Shown piece by piece: positions 1 to 7,900 of a DNA stretch of 8,321 nt. A program made the position numbers and the translations under genes. The DNA is from Propionibacteriaceae bacterium (GTDB lineage Bacteria > Actinomycetota > Actinomycetes > Propionibacteriales > Propionibacteriaceae). The number at the start of each line of letters is the position of its first letter. Position 1 is the stretch's first letter. The stretch covers positions 1,143-9,463 of the forward strand of contig PMBM01000224.1 in assembly GCA_003153855.1 (NCBI GenBank). Reading direction: 5' to 3'. The notes beneath the pieces were generated by a model. It did no database searches. It worked only from the letters and a program-made list of their open reading frames with translations, and was not told the origin of the DNA.

Positions 1-172
1 TCGCGAAGATGCCCACGACGAGCGTCACGGTGGTCGACAGGTTCTGGCCGACAGCGAAGACGGACACCAGCGCGGTGAGGAGCGCGAGCGGCACCAGGTC
101 GAGGATGTTGACGAGGACCCGCGCCCCGAGGCCTGCGATCGTCACCCCGGTGGGCATCGCGTCCTTCGACAT
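1..172 (-). CDS. RDD-family membrane protein, N-terminal fragment (runs off the left edge)
   Basis: Only the first 57 codons are in the window; the frame is open to position 1. The ATG at 172 is chosen because an AGAAGGAGG ribosome site lies 6 nt upstream. The second ATG (codon 6) is spaced too far from it. Residues 1-15 are short and hydrophilic. The segment GARVLVNILDLVPL (16-29) has the Arg-x6-Asp pattern (R18, D25) that opens RDD-family membrane domains. A hydrophobic stretch (about 26-41) follows, and a second begins near 48. RDD proteins are small polytopic membrane proteins of mostly unknown or transport-related role. This gene starts 43 nt after the transglutaminase-like gene with no terminator between, so it is probably the fifth gene of the operon. 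The RDD assignment rests on a short N-terminus and is moderately sure; that it is a membrane protein is more certain. Confidence 0.7.
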   Translation of the reverse strand, partial: MSKDAMPTGVTIAGLGARVLVNILDLVPLALLTALVSVFAVGQNLSTTVTLVVGIFA

Positions 173-178
173 CTGGGG

Positions 179-187
179 CCTCCTTCT
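179..187 (-). promoter_or_regulatory. Strong ribosome binding site of the RDD gene
   Basis: The minus strand reads AGAAGGAGG here, a near-perfect anti-SD match with 6 nt to the ATG at 172. It decides the start of the RDD gene. It lies in the only sizeable gap between complete genes and their successor (173-215). That gap holds nothing else recognisable except one CGTACG palindrome at 199-204; no stem-loop with a T-run is seen. Confidence 0.8.
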
Positions 188-215
188 TCTGGGGTGATCG
201 TACGGTTGGCGAAGG

Positions 216-2600
216 TCAGCGATAACGGCGGAACGAGCGTACGGACAGGGATCCGCGGATGCGGCCCAGCACCGACACCGACCGGTTCAGACCGCCGACG
301 GCGTCGTCGACCGTCGCCCAGTACGTACTCGCCTGGCCCGGCGTGATCGTGTCGGGCGCGAACACCGTCATGTCGGCCTGACGAGCCAGAATGCGCGGAT
401 CCGCCTTCTCGGTGAGTCGCGAGTACAGGGACACGAGCTGCTCGGCCTGCTCCGTACGGGTCGCGGAGGGCGTGGGGCTCCGGCCCAGGTCGCGGGCGCG
501 GTCGACGATCTCGGCCCAGCCTCCGGCCACGCGGTCCACGAGACTGTCCGAGCCCATCCGGGACCGGCGCCGACGCATCTTCAGCCCGATGATGAGCGCG
601 ATCGGCGCGATGATGAAGATCAGCGGGATGCCGCCGACGGCCGCAACCTTGCCGAGGAGGCTCCAGTCGATCTGGAACGTGTTCTTCGACGCATCGGGCG
701 CACTGCCGGGAGGCGTCGTGTCCTGCTCGAGCGAACCGGGCTTCTGCGGCGGAGGCGGCGGGTTCTCGACCTGGGGCCGCGGAACGCTCTGAGGCTCGGT
801 GGTGAGCGACTTGAGCCGGCGGTCCTTCGACGGCGTGGCGTCGAACGCGACCCAGCCGTACCCGGCCAGGTTGACCTCGGTCCACGCGGTGACGTCGCTG
901 CCGTGCACGACGCCGTCGGCTGAGGCGACGGTGTAGCCGTAGCTCACCCGCGCCGGGATGCCGGCAGCTCGGGCGAGGAGCGCCAGGGCGACCGAGTACT
1001 GCTCCTCGTCGCCGACCATCTGCGTGGGGTCCTTGAGGAGGTCGGCGATGCGTCCGTCGTTGTGGCCCGCCCACGATGCCGTCTCGTCCGTGCCGACGCC
1101 GTTCGAGTAGTAGCCCTGCTTGAGCTGGTCGGCGTACGTGGTGACCAGGGCACCGGCGTTCGACCCCGACGCCACGGCGGCCCACTTGGCCGCGAGGTCA
1201 CGAACGCTGTCCGGGATGGGGTCGGCAGCGGGGAGACGGGCCGTGCCCGCGGACGCGCTGAGGATCTGGGCCTTCGTGGGCTCAGTCGGGATGACTGCGA
1301 CCTCCGTGTACGTGTCGCCGTCGACCAGACCCGTCGTCACGAGTCCCGTACCGCTGCTCTGGTTGTAGTGGAACGAGTCGTCGAGCGCGACGCTGTGGGT
1401 GCCGTCGAACGTCATCTCCAGCGTCTTGCCGACGGTCGGCACCCACACGCCGGACATCGTGTTCACGGTCACCGTGACGGTGACCTGCTTGCCCGCGGTG
1501 TCGTCGATGACGCGGGACCCGATGCGCTGGAAGGTCCCCGAGTCCGCTCCCGAGGACGTCGAGTTGGACACGTTGTACGTGTAGCCGTCGTAGCCGTCGA
1601 GCGTGGCGATCCGGATCCGGGTGCCCACGGGTGCGCCGTGGATCGTGAAGAGCGTCTTGACCTTGTTGTCGGTGAGGTTCAGCCGGAACCCCTGCAGGGG
1701 GCTCGGGTAGCGCTGGACGTCGAGCGGCTGTGCGACGAGCTCACGGACCGTACGACGCGGACCCGTCGTGTCGAGGACGGGACGAACGACGACGACCAGC
1801 CCCGTGACCAAGGCGATGACGAGAGCACCCAGGAGCAGCTGCGGCCACCGGACGACGCCTCCGCCGATGACGAGCGACCTGCGTTGCTGCGCCCGCCGGT
1901 ACGTGGTCCACACCGTCACCAGGAACATCGCCGCCAACCCGATCTCCATCGGGAGATAGGTGGTGTTCACGCCGAGGAGGAACACCAGCAGCAGGGCGAC
2001 GACCATCGGGACGGGGGCGAAGACCGGCTTGCCCGACCTCAGCGACACCGTCACCGAGCTGAACACCGACAGGAGGCCGATGATGACGACCGGGACGTAC
2101 AGGTAGCCCGTCTCGCCGATGGGCGGCTGGAGGGTGAGCATCGCTTTCCAACCGAGGACCGGCCCTTGGAGCAGCCCCACGAGCGAGCGGAGCGTCGGGA
2201 CGGCGTAGTACAGACCCGCCGACGGCATGGCCAGCAAGGTGCCGAACAGCAGGTACGCGACGACAGCCAGTCCTGTCGTACGCAGCGCATCCCATCGGCG
2301 AAGCGCTGTGACGACTGCGATCGCCCCACCGATCACCCCGGCGCCCATGGATGCGACCCAGACCCAGCCGTTCCCGTACGTGGGCAGCCAGGCGACCGTC
2401 ACCAGGACGAGCATCGCGAGCGAGGCAGAGGCGGCGACGGCGATCCAGGTCAGCCGTGCGGTACCGGCGGTCGAGAACACGGTCGTGCTCACCTTGCGCC
2501 GACGCCGCATCGAGACGGGCACCGGCGCACTCGTACGCAGCTTCGCCAGCCGCTCGGAAACCTGTTCGCGACGGTCGTCGATCCAGTCGAGCACGTTCAT
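216..2600 (-). CDS. TgpA-like membrane protein with extracellular transglutaminase-like domain, catalytic Cys and His missing
   Basis: This 794-residue protein has a short basic N-terminus (MRRRRK at 31-36). About seven hydrophobic segments follow (roughly 50-72, 78-99, 108-130, 165-183, 195-211, 216-231, 252-274). An extracellular part runs from about 275 to 645, then a Pro-rich linker (609-632), a final membrane segment (about 650-674) and a cytoplasmic tail starting RRRRSR. RIRIATLDGYDGY (328-340) resembles the stretch before the core in TgpA-type proteins. The core (about 520-592) keeps LLARAAGIPARVSYGY and GWVAFDATP, but the usual GDCEQ reads GDEEQ (E532 for Cys) and the usual HAWVEV reads TAWTEV (T571 for His). 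Only the Asp (D587) remains, and the protein has no cysteine anywhere. It is therefore probably not a working transglutaminase or protease; a binding or structural role is inferred. Its ATG overlaps the DUF58 stop (ATGA), so translation is likely coupled. In the bifidobacterial PFNA cluster the matching gene is called tgm. Confidence 0.92.
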   Translation of the reverse strand: MNVLDWIDDRREQVSERLAKLRTSAPVPVSMRRRRKVSTTVFSTAGTARLTWIAVAASASLAMLVLVTVAWLPTYGNGWVWVASMGAGVIGGAIAVVTALRRWDALRTTGLAVVAYLLFGTLLAMPSAGLYYAVPTLRSLVGLLQGPVLGWKAMLTLQPPIGETGYLYVPVVIIGLLSVFSSVTVSLRSGKPVFAPVPMVVALLLVFLLGVNTTYLPMEIGLAAMFLVTVWTTYRRAQQRRSLVIGGGVVRWPQLLLGALVIALVTGLVVVVRPVLDTTGPRRTVRELVAQPLDVQRYPSPLQGFRLNLTDNKVKTLFTIHGAPVGTRIRIATLDGYDGYTYNVSNSTSSGADSGTFQRIGSRVIDDTAGKQVTVTVTVNTMSGVWVPTVGKTLEMTFDGTHSVALDDSFHYNQSSGTGLVTTGLVDGDTYTEVAVIPTEPTKAQILSASAGTARLPAADPIPDSVRDLAAKWAAVASGSNAGALVTTYADQLKQGYYSNGVGTDETASWAGHNDGRIADLLKDPTQMVGDEEQYSVALALLARAAGIPARVSYGYTVASADGVVHGSDVTAWTEVNLAGYGWVAFDATPSKDRRLKSLTTEPQSVPRPQVENPPPPPQKPGSLEQDTTPPGSAPDASKNTFQIDWSLLGKVAAVGGIPLIFIIAPIALIIGLKMRRRRSRMGSDSLVDRVAGGWAEIVDRARDLGRSPTPSATRTEQAEQLVSLYSRLTEKADPRILARQADMTVFAPDTITPGQASTYWATVDDAVGGLNRSVSVLGRIRGSLSVRSFRRYR
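2597..2600 (-). other. ATGA stop/start overlap, DUF58 to transglutaminase-like gene
   Basis: The minus strand reads ATGA: the ATG (2600-2598) opens the transglutaminase-like gene and the TGA (2599-2597) closes DUF58. Such 4-nt overlaps usually mean translational coupling and fixed stoichiometry. The downstream gene also has its own ribosome site. Confidence 0.9.
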
Positions 2601-3925
2601 GCGTTCGACCTCCGTACGGCCCGCGGCAGCTCGTCGAGGGACGGCAGCTGGATGGCCGTCACGTTGGAGACCGTGTCCACAGCCAGCGGGCGGCTCGGGT
2701 CGACGCGGATAAGGATGACGCGGGTGTCGATGCCGAGCAGCGTCGCGGCACGTCGCAGCCGGTCGGTACGCGGCCTCGAGCCGGTCACGATCACGACGAT
2801 CGACGCCGTCGCCTCGCGGTCCCGCACGATCCGGAACAGCTCGGTCACGTGCGTACGGTCGAGTCGCTCGACGCGGCTCAGCTGGTTCATCGCACGCGTC
2901 GCGCTCAGGCCACGGTGGATGTCGACGTTGGTCGCCAGGGCGACCGGGTTCTCCTCGCGGAAGGACTGCTGGACGAAGCTGGCGGCCACGGAGACGGCAT
3001 CCTCGAACTCGTCCTCTCCGGCGTACGACTGGTCGCTCAGGTCGATCGCGATCGCGATCCGCGACTGCCGCGTCTCCTCGAACTGCCGCACCATCAGGTC
3101 ACCGGTTCGCGCAGACGAGCGCCAGTGGATGTGGCGCCGGTCGTCGCCAGGGACGTACTCGCGCAGCGCGTGGAAGCTCATGTCCGAGTTCGACAGCTTC
3201 TGTGTCGTGTGGCCCTCGAGGTCGTGCACGAATCCCGTCTGGCGGCCGGGCAGGTTCACGGTGCGCGGGTGGACGAAGACCTCGACCGACGCAGTCCACA
3301 GGGACTCGCGTCCGGTCAGCCCGAAGGGGTCCCCCTGCACGGACAGTGCGGGCCCGACCTCGACCACCGAGCGTCGGTCGGTCGGGATGACGAAGGACTG
3401 ATCCAGCTGCCCGGTGGCGCTCAAGGACGGCACCCCGATCGACGCGGTCTGGTCGCCGATGGGCAGGTCGATGCGGCAGGGCAGCATGCGGCGCCCCCCG
3501 GCGTTCCGTAAGACCACGTTGCCCGTGGCGCGAGAGCCGACCTGTACGTGGAGCTCCGGTACCGACAGGGTGACGGCCAGCGACGGGCGCCCGAGCGTGA
3601 ACAGCATGGCCACCAGGCTCATCGCGATCGCGGCCACCCCTGCGACCCGGAGCTCCATCCAGGACAACCACCATCCGGCCAGCAGCAGGCCTGCCCCGGT
3701 GCCCAGCACGACCCACCCGAAGACACGCATCCCGAGCGCGCGTGACATGCGCGTCGCCGCGTTCCGTACGTCGGCCCACCTCGGCGGGCCGACCTCCGCC
3801 GGCGCGAGCCAGCGGTCCGGAGGCGCGGCGACCGGGCCGTACTCGAGCACGCTCGTCTCGGCCGTCTCGGTGACGGCCTCGGCGGGTGCTCCGTCGATCG
3901 GCGGCGGGGTGACGGTCAGGCTCAT
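2597..3925 (-). CDS. DUF58-domain membrane protein (MoxR partner)
   Basis: This is a 442-residue protein. Its N-terminal 60 residues are Pro/Ala-rich and probably disordered. Two adjacent hydrophobic segments (about 67-86 and 92-110) form a membrane hairpin. A beta-rich region (about 115-220) follows. The DUF58 signature lies at 251-283: FHALREYVPGDDRRHIHWRS then ARTGDLMVRQFEE, close to the family consensus REY-PGDD-R-IHW-ARTG-LMV--FE. After it comes a von Willebrand A-like segment starting IAIAIDLSDQS (290-300), where the MIDAS-type DxSxS is imperfect (D295, S297, Q299, S300). Known DUF58 proteins are encoded next to MoxR ATPases and are thought to be their partners or clients at the membrane; no reaction is established. 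The ATG directly abuts the MoxR stop (TAGATG). Only a weak GGAG lies 12 nt upstream, so expression probably depends on coupling to MoxR translation. It has one cysteine (C150). Confidence 0.94.
   Translation of the reverse strand: MSLTVTPPPIDGAPAEAVTETAETSVLEYGPVAAPPDRWLAPAEVGPPRWADVRNAATRMSRALGMRVFGWVVLGTGAGLLLAGWWLSWMELRVAGVAAIAMSLVAMLFTLGRPSLAVTLSVPELHVQVGSRATGNVVLRNAGGRRMLPCRIDLPIGDQTASIGVPSLSATGQLDQSFVIPTDRRSVVEVGPALSVQGDPFGLTGRESLWTASVEVFVHPRTVNLPGRQTGFVHDLEGHTTQKLSNSDMSFHALREYVPGDDRRHIHWRSSARTGDLMVRQFEETRQSRIAIAIDLSDQSYAGEDEFEDAVSVAASFVQQSFREENPVALATNVDIHRGLSATRAMNQLSRVERLDRTHVTELFRIVRDREATASIVVIVTGSRPRTDRLRRAATLLGIDTRVILIRVDPSRPLAVDTVSNVTAIQLPSLDELPRAVRRSNA
2609..2613 (-). promoter_or_regulatory. 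Ribosome binding site of the transglutaminase-like gene
   Basis: GGAGG on the minus strand, 8 nt before the ATG at 2600 and inside the last codons of DUF58. It confirms that start, and with the ATGA overlap it points to reinitiation plus independent loading. A CGTACG palindrome (2613-2618) abuts it. Confidence 0.7.
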
Positions 3926-4894
<969 letters not shown>

Positions 4895-4905
4895 GAGAGA
4901 ACTTG

Positions 4906-4912
4906 TCCTTCC
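4906..4912 (-). promoter_or_regulatory. Ribosome binding site that sets the MoxR start
   Basis: The minus strand reads GGAAGGA in the 28-nt gap after the FN3 gene, 11 nt before the ATG at 4894 and 17 nt before the ATG at 4888. It favours 4894. No terminator-like stem-loop is seen in the gap (4895-4922), so read-through from the FN3 gene is expected. Confidence 0.7.
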
Positions 4913-4922
4913 GGGGTAAGAC

Positions 4923-7900
4923 TCATCGGGTGGTGCTGATCTGGTAGGTGGTCGGTGCGGCCTTGTCGCCACCGCACTCGACGGTGATGGTGCCCGTCCC
5001 GACAGGGACGGCGTCGTACGTGTAGTCGTACGTGTAGTAGGTCGGCGAGCCGGCCGACGCGGTCTGCTTGGCGTTGCCGCTGTCGAGCACCGTGCCCGAC
5101 GAGACCGCCTCGCAGAACAACGGCTTGTCCGGCACGTACTGGACGGTCATGGTCGCCGTCGCCGTGTCCACGCTGACCGAACGCTGGACCACGACTTGGC
5201 CGATCGAGGAGGATCCGTCGGCAGCCGTCTCGGTCACGTTCACGGTGCCCGTTGCGCTCATCGGGACCGTGACCTCGAACTGGTTGCCGTTGTTGGGCGT
5301 GCCGTTGGCCCACGGGGAGCTGTAGGCGAACGTCGTCGCCGAGGGGTCGTTCCCGTTCGAGCCGCCCGGCGTGAAGCCGAACAGGAGGTTGACGCTGCTG
5401 CCCGAGACGCCTTGCTGGGCGACGATCGCCACGTCGGGCTTCCCTGGTGCGCCGTGAGGCTGGACACCGGGCACGGAGACGGGGCTCTGCGCGCCTTCCT
5501 TCACCTGTCCGGTCGCGGACTGTACGCGAGGGACCGCCATGAACTGCCACGTACGGCCCCACACGTTCGGACCGACGAGCGTGACCGGCAGCGAGAACCC
5601 GCCATCAGCCGTCGCGCCGGCGACCTTGTTCGTGACCGTGTGGCCGGCGTTGTCGTAACCGCTGACCACCCACTCCACGATCGTCGCGCCCTGGGATGCC
5701 GCCGTCGGGCCCATGCTCACGGTCGCCACGCCGTCTCCGGCAACAGCGGTCGGCGCCACCGTGACTGTGGGCACGCCGTACGGCATGGCCGCCGCTGACC
5801 GGCCTACGTCGCCGTTCCCGGCCGCGCTCACGGCGCGTACGGCGATGTAGTAGTTGAGGCCGTTCGTGAGGCCCCCGAACAGATGGCTGAAGTTGCCGTC
5901 GGGCGAGCTGTCGGCGCTCACCGTGGCGTCCGGGGCCTCGTCGACCGTGAACGAGTCCTTGTTCGTCGACACGTTGAGCAGGTAGGAGGTGATGGGTTCG
6001 CCGTTGCTCGTCGGTACGTGCCACTGCGCCAGCAGGGAGCCGCCGTTCGGCGCGTTGCCGTCCGTGGCGGTGACCCCCGGCGCGTCCGGCGGCGCGGACG
6101 GGCGTCCCGTGCCGATGTCCGACTCAGCCGAGGTTCCGCTGATGTTCGTCGCCTGGACCGTGAACGAGTAGTCGGTGCCGTTGGTGAGGTTGTCCCACAC
6201 CAGCGAGGTGGCTGTCTCCGCGACGGTCCTGCTCTGGCCGCCGGCCGTCTTCATGATGACCGTGTACGAGGTGATGGCGCTGCCACGGTCCACCGGCGGA
6301 ACCCACGAGATGGCCAGGGCGCCGCCGCCACGGCCTGGCTGGCGCTGCACGGAGGGTGCGGCCATCTGGTCGGGAACGACGTCCGGAGTCATGGGTGCCG
6401 ACTCCTGCGACGATGCACCCGTACCGACATCGTTCACGGCAGCGACCGACAGCTTGTACGCGACGGTGTTCTTGAGCTCCGTGATGGTGCAGGTGGTCGT
6501 GGGGCACTGCGTGGCCTTCGTGTCACCGTTCGCGCCGGCCGACGTCACGATGTAGCCCGTGACCGGCAGTCCGCCGTTGTCGAGCACCGAGGTCCACGTG
6601 GCCGTCACCTGGCTGTCGCCCACGGAGACGTTACGCGGCGTGCCCGGTGCGGCAGGCACACCGCGGACGTTGACCACGATGCGTCCGTCGACGTCGCGGT
6701 CCGGGTCCCCGGTCGCGTCGCGCACGGTGTAGCGCACGGTCATCGCTCCCGTGAACTTCGCATCAGGGGTCACCGTCACGCTTGTCGGGGCGACCTTGAC
6801 CGTGCCTGCGCCCTGCTCGACCACCGCGTTGACGACGGTGAGCGTCGTGTCGTTGAGGCTGGACTTGTCGTTGGCCGTCACGTCGACCTGGCTCGGCTGT
6901 CCCTGAGTGGCGTCGATCGGGTCGTCGACCGTGACCGTCAGCGGGCGCGTCGTCTGTACAGAGGTGATCGTCACGGCCACGGTGCTGTCGGCACCTCGAG
7001 CGTCGGACACCTTCACCCGGACGATGCCCGACGTGCCCTTCTTGGTCCCGATGAGCGCCGAGGCGAAGATGTTCGAGCCCTGCATCGTCACGCTCAACCC
7101 GGACGGGAGCTGCGACTCGAAGCCGCCCACGATGATGGCGTCGCCCTCGGGGTCGACGAGGAAGCTCTGCAGGTTCTGCTCGGTCGGGCTCTCGCCCTGA
7201 CCGGCCTTGATCTCGATGGGAGACGGAGCGTACGGGGGCTGGTTGAGGTCGGGCGAGTTCGGACCCGTGCTGGATCCGGTCTTCGTCTGAGCGCGCGGCA
7301 GCACCTTGATGCGAATCGTCAGCCACGCGGAGCGCGCATCCTTGACCGACGCGTCGACGTCCTCGGTGACCCCGAACGTGATCGCTGCCGGGCCCACGTC
7401 CGAGTCACCGGGCTGGTACGAGAGCTCGGTCGCCGAGTCACGCCGCCCGGCGCCCGGGGCGCCGGTGACGTCGTCGGCGGACGCGACGATCACCTGGCGG
7501 CCCTGCGTGCCGGCCACGAACTGGTTCACCGGGATCGGCAGCACCTGCCCGGCCGTGACGGTCAGCTCGACGTTGGGATCCTTGAGCCAGGGCGTCGCGT
7601 CGCTCTTGCCGGGAACCGTGACGAAGGCGGAGGCGCTCAGACCGTCGGCGTCGGTGACCGTGTAGCGGAACACGCGCAGCCTGTCGCCGATGGGGACGCG
7701 CAGCTGCGGTCCGGTGGCGGTGGAGACCACGACGGCGGGCGCACCGCCGCTCGCGTCGGAGGCCGGGACGGACAGGGTCAGGTCCGTACGGAGCCCGTCC
7801 GGGTCGTAGTCGTTCGCGAGGACCGGCACGTCGACGGTGGTGCGCTGGAACACCTCACGCGCGTCGACCATGTCGTCGAACGCCTTGGGCGCCTGCAGAT

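Noticed and set aside
173..215. Possible terminator or promoter between the transglutaminase-like and RDD genes
   Set aside because: The 43-nt gap has no GC-rich stem followed by T residues and no convincing -35/-10 pair, only a ribosome site and one CGTACG.
825..1043. Sequencing error or frameshift as the cause of the missing Cys and His
   Set aside because: The frame is continuous, family-like residues flank both sites closely, and both replacements need more than a single indel. Two independent base-call errors are unlikely, though re-sequencing would settle it.
142..1185. A minus-strand frame of 347 codons in another phase over the transglutaminase-like gene
   Set aside because: Its translation is Arg/His/Gly-rich shadow sequence. 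The other phase has membrane segments and a recognisable domain.
1062..3401. A very long open frame on the plus strand opposite the transglutaminase-like and DUF58 genes
   Set aside because: It is an Arg/Asp/His/Gly-rich translation with no domain, hydrophobic segment or ribosome site. Such frames are common opposite GC-rich genes, and the minus-strand products have clear family motifs over the same bases.
4895..4972. Extended MoxR start at 4972
   Set aside because: It would overlap the FN3 gene by 50 nt, add a Pro/Arg-rich extension unlike MoxR N-termini, and has no ribosome site. The GGAAGGA at 4906-4912 supports 4894.
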